Positions 1 through 6,555 of a DNA stretch of 37,476 nt are shown one piece after another. This DNA is from Rhizobium sp. Q54. GTDB lineage: Bacteria > Pseudomonadota > Alphaproteobacteria > Micropepsales > Micropepsaceae. The notes beneath the pieces are model-generated. The model was not told the DNA's origin. It was given only the letters and a program-made list of their open reading frames with translations, and ran no database searches. The stretch spans positions 1-37,476 of the forward strand of contig CAMCWK010000030.1 of NCBI GenBank assembly GCA_945882615.1, written 5' to 3'. The position numbers and the translations under genes were made by a program. Position 1 is the first letter of the stretch, and each line of letters starts with the position of its first letter.

Positions 1-2
1 AA

Positions 3-1148
3 GGCGCGGCGATGTACCGGTTCCTGGCCGACAATGCGATGGACCTGATCACCCGCCATTCCGGCGACGGCTGCATCCGCTACGCCAGTCCCGCCACCCT
101 GGCCTTGCTGGGCCGGGTGCCAGAAGAGATCGCCGGTCAGACGATGATGTCGCTGACCCACCCCGACAATGTCCCTGCGATGCAGAGCGCGCTGATGGAG
201 GCAAGCTACTTCGGCCGCGACGGCAGCGCCGAAATTCGCCTGCGCCGCCGCGATGGTTCCTATGTGTGGGCCGAGTTTCGCTGCCGCCCGGCCCAGGACG
301 GCGACATCGTGGCGGTAACGCGCGACATTTCCGAACGCAAGATGCAGGAACTGGCGCTGGTGGAGGCGCGCGACGCGGCGCTGGGGGCCAGCCGCGCCAA
401 ATCCAGCTTCCTCGCCAATATGAGCCACGAGCTGCGCACACCGCTGAATGCCATTATCGGCTTTTCGGAAATGATGACGCGCGAGATGTTCGGTCCGATC
501 GGCCCGCGCTACCAGGAATATTCCCGCCTGATCCATGAATCCGGCGCGCATCTTCTGGACCTGATCAATTCGGTGCTGGACATGTCCAAGATCGAGGCGG
601 GCAAGTTCGAGCTGAACGAGGAATTGTTCGACCTGGAAGAAACCGCGCAAAGCGCGGTGCGGTTTTTGAAAATTCCCGCCGAACGCGCGGGCGTGGCGGT
701 GAAACTGTCCATTGCGCCCAATGCGCGGCTGATGTTCGCCGACCGGCGGGCGGTGAAACAGATCCTGGTCAATCTCCTGTCCAATGGGGTGAAGTACACC
801 CCGCCGGGCGGCACGGTGCAGGTGACGGCGCGCAGCTCGATTGAAGCGGGGCGCGGGATGGAGATCGTGGTCAGCGACAGTGGCACCGGCATTTCCAAAA
901 GCGACCTGGAGCGGCTGGGGCGGCCCTTCGAACAGGTGGAAAATGCCGAGACCCGCGGCAAGGAAGGCACCGGCCTGGGACTGGCGCTGGTCAAGGCGAT
1001 GGCCCAGATGCATGGCGGCGAAGCGGTGCTGGAATCGGCGCTGGGCGAAGGTACCACCGTCACGGTGCGTCTGCCCCATGCGGGCGTTGATTCAAAAGGC
1101 GAGCGCGTCAGCGACGCCAAGGTGCTGCCCTTCCGCGCGGTCTCCTGA
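3..1148 (+). CDS. PAS-domain sensor histidine kinase, DivJ/PleC-like (5' end outside the window)
   Basis: Cytoplasmic signalling part of a sensor kinase that autophosphorylates on histidine and passes the phosphate to a response regulator. Counting from the first ATG at 12, residues about 1-110 form a PAS/PAC sensor fold. The HisKA dimerisation helix follows with the H box FLANMSHELRTPLN (His139). The ATP-binding domain shows an N box (LLSNGVKYTPP), a G1 box (DSGTGIS), an F-box region (RPFEQVE) and a G2 box (GTGLGLALV). The frame is open back to base 3 and the ATG at 12 sits inside the PAS domain, so I read the gene as starting upstream; membrane segments may lie there. The H box and linker (GFSEMMTREMFGPIG) resemble the DivJ/PleC kinases that control alphaproteobacterial cell-cycle or developmental regulators. 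That assignment is by similarity from memory; target and stimulus are unknown. Confidence 0.88.
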   Translation, partial: GAAMYRFLADNAMDLITRHSGDGCIRYASPATLALLGRVPEEIAGQTMMSLTHPDNVPAMQSALMEASYFGRDGSAEIRLRRRDGSYVWAEFRCRPAQDGDIVAVTRDISERKMQELALVEARDAALGASRAKSSFLANMSHELRTPLNAIIGFSEMMTREMFGPIGPRYQEYSRLIHESGAHLLDLINSVLDMSKIEAGKFELNEELFDLEETAQSAVRFLKIPAERAGVAVKLSIAPNARLMFADRRAVKQILVNLLSNGVKYTPPGGTVQVTARSSIEAGRGMEIVVSDSGTGISKSDLERLGRPFEQVENAETRGKEGTGLGLALVKAMAQMHGGEAVLESALGEGTTVTVRLPHAGVDSKGERVSDAKVLPFRAVS

Positions 1149-1192
1149 GCCCGCGCGGATCTTTTGCGTCGTGAGTTCGTCGCGCGTGCTCA

Positions 1193-1207
1193 CGGGCTGT
1201 AAGCCCG
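1193..1207 (+). terminator. Weak hairpin after the kinase gene
   Basis: A 6-bp perfect stem (CGGGCT, loop GTA, AGCCCG) lies 45 bases after the kinase stop in the 146-base gap before the DUF1491 gene. An alternative overlapping pairing GTGAG (1171-1175) with CTCAC (1189-1193) is possible. There is no T run, so intrinsic termination is uncertain. Confidence 0.25.
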
Positions 1208-1294
1208 CTCCGCGTTACCACGCTGCCGCTAGCAACCCTGCTCACGCCGCAAAATCTCTCGCGCTGGCAGACGAAATTTGAGCTAAGAAGCGAT

Positions 1295-1633
1295 ATGGAA
1301 GCCACACCCCGTCTCAAGGCCGGCATTTTCGTGCGCGCATTGATCCGCCGGGTCGAAGTGAATGGCGCCAGCGCCTTTGTGGTGCGCAGCGGCTCGGAAG
1401 AAGCCGGCGCCATCATCCTGAAAATCTCCAAGCTGAATGGCGCGGTGCTGGTGCTCAACCAGGCGCGCAATGCCAAGGGCGAACTGGTCTGGGCCCAGGC
1501 GCTGGGCGGCTGGAGCGAGGATGCGCGCGCCGCCGCCTGGTGCGACAAGCAGGTAAGCTTCGACCCTGATCTGTGGATCGTGGAAATCGAGGACCGCGAG
1601 GGCCGCGCCTTTGTGGATGAGGCGATCGTTTAG
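1295..1633 (+). CDS. DUF1491 family protein
   Basis: A 112-residue cytoplasmic protein without signal peptide or membrane segment. The N-terminal pattern (LKAGIFVRALIRRVEVNG) followed by a strand with EEAGAIILKI and a basic/acidic tail (DLWIVEIEDREGRAF) matches what I recall of DUF1491, a small family of unknown function largely restricted to alphaproteobacteria. The length is normal for the family. The ATG at 1295 is the only reasonable start; the preceding gap shows a possible weak AAGAAG ribosome site 8 bases upstream. It lies in the same direction as prfC, 77 bases ahead of it, so co-transcription is possible. No function is known to me. Confidence 0.8.
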   Translation: MEATPRLKAGIFVRALIRRVEVNGASAFVVRSGSEEAGAIILKISKLNGAVLVLNQARNAKGELVWAQALGGWSEDARAAAWCDKQVSFDPDLWIVEIEDREGRAFVDEAIV

Positions 1634-1678
1634 CCATCATCCTTGCCGGGAAGGGTGGGGTTTGCTACCCCCGCGCCC

Positions 1679-1714
1679 ATGAGCGAGCCAAAAGCGAGCA
1701 AACAGACAAAGTGA
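1679..1714 (+). other. Possible 11-codon leader ORF overlapping the prfC start
   Basis: A short ORF reads MSEPKASKQTK and stops with TGA at 1712-1714, so its stop overlaps the GTG start of prfC (1711-1713) as GTGA. No convincing ribosome site precedes prfC itself, so translation of prfC could depend on coupling to this leader. The leader has no strong ribosome site either, which keeps the call tentative. Confidence 0.35.
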
Positions 1715-3252
1715 GCAAGACCCCGGCCAGCGAAGCCGCCAGACGGCGGACTTTCGCGATCATTTCCCACCCTGACGCGGGCAAGACCACCCTGACCGAG
1801 CACCTGCTGTTGCTGGGCGGGGCAATCCATGCCGCCGGCCGGGTCAAGGCGCGGGGCGAGGCACGGCGGGCCAAATCCGACTGGATGAAGATCGAGCAGG
1901 AACGCGGCATCTCGGTCACTTCTGCTGTGATGACGTTCGAATATGAAAAGGCGGTGTTCAACCTTCTGGACACGCCGGGCCATGAGGATTTTTCCGAAGA
2001 CACCTATCGCACTTTGACGGCGGCGGATTCGGCGGTGATGGTGATCGACGCCGCCAAGGGCATCGAAGCCCAGACCCGCAAGCTGTTCGAGGTCTGCCGC
2101 CTGCGCGACATTCCCATCATGACCTTCGTCAACAAGATGGACCGCGAAGCGCGCGATCCCTTCGAGCTGCTGGACGAGATTTCCGACCAGCTGCAGATCG
2201 AAACCGCGCCGATGATGTGGCCGGCGGGCATGGGGCAGAATTTCAAGGGCGTGCAGAGCCTGACCGACGACCGGTTCATTGCCTTCAATGACGGCAAACT
2301 GGATGCCGACCTGAAAGCCAAGCTGGACGAAGATGTCAGCTTGGCGCGTGAAGGCCTGCCGGTGTTCGATCTGGCAACCTATCGCGAAGGTCATCTGTCG
2401 CCGGTCTATTTCGGCTCGGCGCTGAAGAATTTCGGTGTGGCCGAACTGCTGGACGCGCTCGCGAAGTATGCGCCGCCGCCGCGCAGCCAGGCGGCGGTGG
2501 GCAAACCCGCCCAGCCCGGCGACAAGGAAGTGACGGGCTTTGTCTTCAAGGTGCAGGCCAATATGGACCCCAACCATCGCGACCGCGTGGCGTTCCTCAG
2601 GCTGGCTTCCGGCGAATTCAAACGCAACATGAAGCTGAAGCAGTCGGGCACCGGCAAGACCATCGGCATTCACAACCCGATCCTGTTCTTTGCTTCGGAG
2701 CGCGAGACGGTGGACGAGGCCTGGCCCGGCGACATTATCGGCATTCCCAATCACGGCGTGCTGCGCGTCGGCGACACATTGTCGGAATCGGGCAATGTGG
2801 TGTTCACTGGCATTCCCAATTTCGCCCCGGAAATCCTGCGCCGCGTGCGGCTGGGCGATCCGATGAAGCAGAAGCATCTGGCGCGCGCGCTGGAGAGTCT
2901 CGCCGAAGAGGGCGTCACCCAGGTGTTCAAGCCGGCGATCGGTTCGCAATGGATCGTGGGCGTGGTGGGCGCGCTGCAGCTGGACGTGCTCAAGTCGCGG
3001 CTGGTGGCGGAATACGATCTGGATGCCGAGCTGGAAGCCTCGCCCTATGACAGCGCCCGCTGGTTGCAGGGTTCGGAAGCCGAGCTGGAGAAATTCGCCG
3101 CCGCCAATCGCGGCGGCATGGCGACCGACCGTGACGGCGCGCCGGTATTCCTGGCCAAGAGCGCCTGGGAAATCGGCTATGTCACCGACCGTTTCCCCAA
3201 TGTGAAGTTCCTCAAGACGCGCGAGCGTCACGATGTGAACGCCGAGAATTAA
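1711..3252 (+). CDS. prfC: Peptide chain release factor 3 (RF3)
   Basis: A translational GTPase that recycles RF1/RF2 from the ribosome after peptide release. The G domain has the P loop HPDAGKTTLTEH (about residues 20-31), the switch II motif DTPGHEDFSEDTYR, and the NKMD guanine-specificity motif. Switch I carries the RF3 signature with SDWMKIEQERGIS. RF3-type domain II (GFVFKVQANMDPNHRDRVAF) and domain III (GVVGALQLDVLKSRL) follow. The length of 513 residues is close to the usual 525-530. The start is GTG at 1711; the frame is open further upstream but contains no other usable start. A short upstream ORF overlaps this start. The gene faces the DUF2336 gene and is separated from it by a palindromic element that probably serves as terminator. 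Confidence 0.95.
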   Translation: MSKTPASEAARRRTFAIISHPDAGKTTLTEHLLLLGGAIHAAGRVKARGEARRAKSDWMKIEQERGISVTSAVMTFEYEKAVFNLLDTPGHEDFSEDTYRTLTAADSAVMVIDAAKGIEAQTRKLFEVCRLRDIPIMTFVNKMDREARDPFELLDEISDQLQIETAPMMWPAGMGQNFKGVQSLTDDRFIAFNDGKLDADLKAKLDEDVSLAREGLPVFDLATYREGHLSPVYFGSALKNFGVAELLDALAKYAPPPRSQAAVGKPAQPGDKEVTGFVFKVQANMDPNHRDRVAFLRLASGEFKRNMKLKQSGTGKTIGIHNPILFFASERETVDEAWPGDIIGIPNHGVLRVGDTLSESGNVVFTGIPNFAPEILRRVRLGDPMKQKHLARALESLAEEGVTQVFKPAIGSQWIVGVVGALQLDVLKSRLVAEYDLDAELEASPYDSARWLQGSEAELEKFAAANRGGMATDRDGAPVFLAKSAWEIGYVTDRFPNVKFLKTRERHDVNAEN

Positions 3253-3259
3253 GCCCACC

Positions 3260-3350
3260 GTCATGGCCCGCTTTATGCGGGCCATCCAGTTTTGTTTTCC
3301 ACGCGTCGGATTGTCCGAAACTGGATGGCCCGGACAAGCCGGGCCATGAC
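3260..3350. repeat. Composite palindromic element, copy 1 (REP/BIME-like, likely bidirectional terminator)
   Basis: Hairpin A: ATGGCCCGC (3263-3271), 5-base loop, GCGGGCCAT (3277-3285). Hairpin B: ATGGCCCGG (3325-3333), 5-base loop, CCGGGCCAT (3339-3347). The two are joined by CCATCCAGTTT (3282-3292) pairing with AAACTGGATGG (3318-3328), with a small TCGGA-TTG-TCCGA stem in the centre (3306-3318). The outermost GTCATGGCCCG and CGGGCCATGAC also pair. It fills the gap between the convergent genes prfC and the DUF2336 gene. A relative with different stem bases sits at 30627-30690. Confidence 0.8.
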
Positions 3351-3356
3351 AGTAGG

Positions 3357-3926
3357 TTAGGCGGCGACGTGCGCGCTCGGCGCCGGTTCGCGCCAGCCGC
3401 GCAGCACGCGGGTGGCTTCGCTCAGCGGCATCGCCTCATAGGCGTCCAGCACCGCGGCCATGCCGTCGTGGTCGCAGCCCGGACGGGTGAGAATCGCCAG
3501 CGCCGAAAAGGCGGCGCGGTCGATCTGGGCGCCCTTGCAGGCCACCGCCAGCGCGGCGCCGGATTCATCGTCGAGGATCTGCTGCGCCATGCGCGGTTCC
3601 ATGCCCAGGCTGTCGGCCAGGACGGTCTGCAAATCGCCGCTGCGGGCGGCGGCCACCAGATTTTGCGCCACGGATTCGCGCGGCAGCACGCGGGCCGTCA
3701 GCTCCGGATCGGCATAGAGTTGCACCCGAAGGCGGGTGCGGGTGGCGGCATCGACATCGCGCGCCGCCTTGGCCAACAAGGTTTCGCAGATGCTCCGCAT
3801 GGCTTGGGGATAATCGGATGGCCAGTTGAGCAGAAGCTCCGCCACTTCCTCGGCCAGCGCGGCGCGCAGCGCCGGACCCTGGTCGGCCAGTTGCAGCAGA
3901 TGCGACAGCTTTTGCGATGCGGCCAT
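3357..3926 (-). CDS. DUF2336 domain protein
   Basis: A 189-residue soluble, mostly helical, Ala/Leu-rich protein. The helical repeats (VAELLLNWPSDYPQ, ESVAQNLVAAARSGDLQTVLADSLGM, LAILTRPGCDHDGMAAVLDAY) resemble the HEAT-like DUF2336 family of alphaproteobacteria, here shorter than the usual 350 or so residues and therefore either a short member or only the N-terminal module. No enzymatic motif is visible. The ATG at 3926 is supported by an AAAGGA ribosome site 8 bases upstream. It is transcribed convergently with prfC and lies in tandem downstream of the decarboxylase gene, with a 146-base gap that can hold its own promoter. Function unknown. Confidence 0.6.
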   Translation of the reverse strand: MAASQKLSHLLQLADQGPALRAALAEEVAELLLNWPSDYPQAMRSICETLLAKAARDVDAATRTRLRVQLYADPELTARVLPRESVAQNLVAAARSGDLQTVLADSLGMEPRMAQQILDDESGAALAVACKGAQIDRAAFSALAILTRPGCDHDGMAAVLDAYEAMPLSEATRVLRGWREPAPSAHVAA

Positions 3927-4072
3927 GATGAAGTCCTTTCCATCATGGTCGCTCAGGAAGCTTAACGTTCGGTTGGCAATGAAAATCGAGGCTGGGCGCG
4001 GCCGGATGCTTAACGGCGGGTTAATTACGACCGATGCGGCCCGTGAGGCCGATCAAGGATGCGCGGCAGCGG

Positions 4073-5239
4073 CTATCCGATGATGGCCCATCCGTCAGGG
4101 TAGTATCCATTGAAGGCCGACCGCGATGACACGGTGTAGGCGCCCATGGCGTCGAACAGCACGAAATCGCCGGTGGCGATGCTGTCGGGCAGCATCACCG
4201 GGCGCGGCAGCACATCGGCGCTGTCGCAGGTGGGGCCATAGGCGCGGAAAGGGCGCTTCTCGCCGGTCAGGATTTTCGCCTTGCCTTTGGCATCCAGGGT
4301 GATGCCGCTGGGCGGATAATCCTCGTCAAAGCCGGCGAAGCGCTGCTCGTCGAAGCTGCCGTAAATGCCATCATTGAGATACAGCCGGTCGCCGCGGCGC
4401 ATCACCACCTGCGTCACCAGCGAAATTCCCTGCGCCACCAGGGCGCGTCCCGGTTCGCACATCACTTTCAGATCGTGCTTGCCGAGATTGGCCAGCGCCT
4501 CCTTGATCATGTCGAAATACCAGTGATAGGGCGGCGGCTCCTGGCCGGCATAGGCGGTGGGAAAGCCGCCACCGATATCCAGCGCCGCGATCTCGACACC
4601 CGACAGGGTGATGGTGCGCTGGGCGATCTCGATCGCCTGGGCATAGGAAAAAGGCGACAGGCATTGCGAGCCGACATGGAAGGTCAGGCAGGGCAGCGCG
4701 CCCGCCTGTGCCACGCGCTTAAGAAGTTTGGATGCTTCTTCGGGGCGGCAGCCATATTTGCTGGACATCTCCAGCAGCGCGCCGCCCAGCGACGCCACCA
4801 GCCGCACGAACACCCGCAGCTTTTTTGGGTCGCCGGTTTCGGCCAGCAGCTTGTCGAGCTCGGATTCGCTGTCGACCACGAAATCGGTGACGCCATGCAG
4901 CTCGAAGGCGCACTTGGCCTGGCCCGCCAGACGCACCGGCGCCATGAAGTGGCAGATGGCGTCCGGCAACAGGCCTTTGACGGACTCGATTTCGCCCAGC
5001 GAGGCGGTGTCGAAATGGCGGATGCCCGCATCCCACAAGTGCCGAAGCGCGATGGGATGCGGATTGGCTTTCACGGCATACAGAACATCGCCGTCAAAGC
5101 CGTCCAGGAACTGTTTGGCGGCGGCCGCGAATTTTTCCGGATGCACCAGATACAAAGGCTCCGACGGCTTCAGGCTTTCGATCGCTTTCAGCGATGAAGC
5201 GAAGCGCGGCAGGGAGTCGAAACGTGCGGGCGCGTTCAT
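4073..5239 (-). CDS. Type III PLP-dependent ornithine/lysine decarboxylase
   Basis: Decarboxylates ornithine to putrescine (or lysine to cadaverine), the entry step of polyamine synthesis, in the cytoplasm. It is a fold-type III (alanine racemase-like) enzyme of 388 residues. The PLP lysine is Lys57 in YAVKANP; the phosphate-binding parts are HVGSQ (188-192), GGG (223-225) and EPGR (262-265); the second active-site segment GPTCDSADVL carries Cys338 and Asp339, contributed across the dimer in eukaryotic-type ODC; GAYT (366-369) closes the site. These motifs and the size separate it from the larger fold-type I SpeC and from carboxynorspermidine decarboxylase, though substrate preference cannot be decided by eye. 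No strong ribosome site precedes the ATG at 5239. A polyamine-type ABC importer lies far away in the same window (30.7-33.4 kb). Confidence 0.9.
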   Translation of the reverse strand: MNAPARFDSLPRFASSLKAIESLKPSEPLYLVHPEKFAAAAKQFLDGFDGDVLYAVKANPHPIALRHLWDAGIRHFDTASLGEIESVKGLLPDAICHFMAPVRLAGQAKCAFELHGVTDFVVDSESELDKLLAETGDPKKLRVFVRLVASLGGALLEMSSKYGCRPEEASKLLKRVAQAGALPCLTFHVGSQCLSPFSYAQAIEIAQRTITLSGVEIAALDIGGGFPTAYAGQEPPPYHWYFDMIKEALANLGKHDLKVMCEPGRALVAQGISLVTQVVMRRGDRLYLNDGIYGSFDEQRFAGFDEDYPPSGITLDAKGKAKILTGEKRPFRAYGPTCDSADVLPRPVMLPDSIATGDFVLFDAMGAYTVSSRSAFNGYYPDGWAIIG

Positions 5240-5269
5240 GGTCTTCGCGTTTTGGGGCTTTGGCGCCTG

Positions 5270-5293
5270 AATCGCAATAAAAATCGCAATAAA
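5270..5293. repeat. 12-bp tandem repeat
   Basis: Two perfect copies of AATCGCAATAAA (5270-5281 and 5282-5293) lie upstream of the decarboxylase start and immediately beside the terminator of the LTXXQ gene. On the minus strand they read as T-rich segments that prolong the terminator tail. Confidence 0.7.
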
Positions 5294-5319
5294 AAGGCGG
5301 CAGGGCCGCTGCCGCCTTT
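5293..5319 (-). terminator. Intrinsic terminator of the LTXXQ protein gene
   Basis: On the minus strand an 11-bp perfect stem (AAAGGCGGCAG with CTGCCGCCTTT, 5-base loop) is followed by a T-rich stretch (TTTTTATTGCG). It starts 19 bases after the stop at 5339 and precedes the decarboxylase gene, so the two minus-strand genes probably have separate transcripts. Confidence 0.85.
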
Positions 5320-5338
5320 CGTGACTGTTTCGCGAAAC

Positions 5339-5845
5339 TCAGCGCTGCTGCGGCGGGCCGTTGTCCTGTTGTTCCAGCTGGCTGCGCTGGCCCGGCGACA
5401 AGGCGCGGTAAAAGGCTTCCAGCACCGGGCGCTCGGTCTGCAGGTCAGCCAGGCGGCCGCGCAGCATGGTTTCTTCCTCGGCGATGCCCTCCAGCAGGCT
5501 GGGCGGGCGGCTGGCATTCCTCTGATGGGCGACACATTCGGCCTGGTTGCGGCGGGCGATGTCCATCGCCACCTGCCGCCAACGCGAGAATAGCGGCGCC
5601 TGGGCCGCGGTCAGCGACAGGCGCGATTCCAGCCAGCGCATTTCCTCGGTCTTGTCGGCGGTGATGTCGCTGCAGCTGGGCTGGCGGTCGCGGTCCATCT
5701 CCTGCCCACGCGGCGGACCGGCCTGGGCGATCATCACCGGCTTGCGCGCCGCCGTCTGCTCGGCATGGGCGGTGGTGGCGATCAGGGCGGCGGTGCCGCC
5801 GCACAAGGTCAGCACGGCGGCCATGGGAAGAACAATCTTGCGCAT
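5339..5845 (-). CDS. Exported LTXXQ-motif (Spy/CpxP-like) periplasmic protein
   Basis: A 168-residue exported protein. Residues 1-28 are a signal peptide (MRKIVLPMAA start, AHA before the likely cleavage site). The mature part is helical with the motif LTAAQ (78-82) in RLSLTAAQAPLFSRWRQVA and a second one, LSPGQ (149-153), near the end, the hallmark of the Spy/CpxP/CnrX-type LTXXQ family whose members act as periplasmic chaperones or stress sensors. Two cysteines (58, 104) could form a disulfide. The frame continues upstream of 5845, but the ATG there begins the signal peptide and has an AGAGGA ribosome site 7 bases ahead, so I chose it. A TTCA direct repeat lies 79 bases upstream. Exact role unknown; envelope stress or metal defence is an inference from the family. 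Confidence 0.78.
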   Translation of the reverse strand: MRKIVLPMAAVLTLCGGTAALIATTAHAEQTAARKPVMIAQAGPPRGQEMDRDRQPSCSDITADKTEEMRWLESRLSLTAAQAPLFSRWRQVAMDIARRNQAECVAHQRNASRPPSLLEGIAEEETMLRGRLADLQTERPVLEAFYRALSPGQRSQLEQQDNGPPQQR

Positions 5846-5921
5846 GGAATATCCTCTTGGGGAAAGGCACCACAGCCTAACGGCTGGGGCGCAGTTTCGC
5901 TGCTGAATAAGGCGCAATCTA

Positions 5922-5943
5922 GATGAACGCTGGATGAATGGCC
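5922..5943 (-). promoter_or_regulatory. Candidate response-regulator box: 11-bp-spaced direct repeat upstream of the LTXXQ gene
   Basis: On the minus strand the site reads CATTCATC followed by CGTTCATC, start-to-start distance exactly 11 bp; on the plus strand GATGAACG (5922-5929) and GATGAATG (5933-5940). The 11-bp phasing is that of tandem OmpR/PhoP-family half-sites. Similar pairs lie at 15634-15651, 15655-15673 and 19738-19753, all upstream of small exported proteins. Confidence 0.5.
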
Positions 5944-5961
5944 GACGCAATTGAAGGTCCG

Positions 5962-6049
5962 CCTCCCCTGCGCGCGCGCCAGCGCGCAGGCGGGGGAGGT
6001 GGTTTCAGCGTTTGAGGCGAGCGAAGCGAGCCGAGAGCAAGCTGAAACC
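5962..6049. repeat. Double-hairpin intergenic element
   Basis: Hairpin 1: CCTCCCC plus TGCGCGC (5962-5975) pairs with GCGCGCA (5982-5988) and GGGGAGG (5993-5999), with a GGCG bulge. Hairpin 2: GGTTTCAGC (6001-6009) pairs with GCTGAAACC (6041-6049), with an inner CGAGCGAAGCGAG palindrome. It fills the gap between the LTXXQ gene start and the end of the sulfite reductase operon and may terminate the latter. The form recalls repetitive extragenic palindromes of alphaproteobacteria and differs from the 3260 and 30627 elements. Confidence 0.65.
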
Positions 6050-6063
6050 GGAGGGGGCGAAAA

Positions 6064-6555
6064 TCACCGCGAAGCGCGGAGCTCGCGGATGGTCTTCTTG
6101 CCGTCGGCGGAGGGCTGATAGACGTCGGTCATTTCGGTCAGCGCCTGCTGGAACATCTCAACCGTGAAATGGTCCGGCACTTCCCAGGCGTCGAAGCCGA
6201 CGCGGTGCTGGTAATTGACCTGGTCGAACAGAAAATCGCCCACGGCGCGGATTTCGCCGGTGAAACCCATGCGGGTGCGCAGAATGCGGGCCCAGGAAAA
6301 GGCGCGGCCGTCACGGAACTTGGGAAATTCCAGCGCGACCAGCGACAGGCGGCTGACATCATCGCCCAGGATTTCCGGATTCTCATGGCTTTGCAGTTTC
6401 ACGCCGATGGGCGTGTTGCGTTCCAGCAGGCTGTCGCGTTCCTTCTGGAACCGCGCCAGCGATACCAGCACCGCGCCGGTCGGCAAGACCGCGTCATCGG
6501 CCACGGGCGCGAAGGCGTCCTGCGCGTATGCGCCGCTTTTGATCAGCTTGGTCAC
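6064..6555 (-). CDS. DUF934 protein of the sulfite reductase operon
   Basis: A 163-residue soluble protein of the DUF934 family, which accompanies sulfite reductase genes in many proteobacteria and is sometimes annotated as an oxidoreductase probably involved in sulfite reduction. Family features are a middle segment LVALEFPKFRDGRAFSWARIL and RMGFTGEIRAVGDFLFDQVNY, followed by a C-terminal helix with DVYQPSADG. I see no cofactor motif. Its start overlaps the cysI stop as ATGA (4 bases), so it is translationally coupled and the last gene of this operon in the window. The usual next gene, cysH, does not follow; the double-hairpin element does. Role inferred from context: assistance or regulation of assimilatory sulfite reduction. 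Confidence 0.85.
   Translation of the reverse strand: MTKLIKSGAYAQDAFAPVADDAVLPTGAVLVSLARFQKERDSLLERNTPIGVKLQSHENPEILGDDVSRLSLVALEFPKFRDGRAFSWARILRTRMGFTGEIRAVGDFLFDQVNYQHRVGFDAWEVPDHFTVEMFQQALTEMTDVYQPSADGKKTIRELRASR

Noticed and set aside
1630..3285. Long antisense open frame opposite prfC (551 codons)
   Set aside because: Composition is typical for the mirror of a GC-rich gene (His/Arg/Gln-rich, no fold), and prfC on the other strand is certain.
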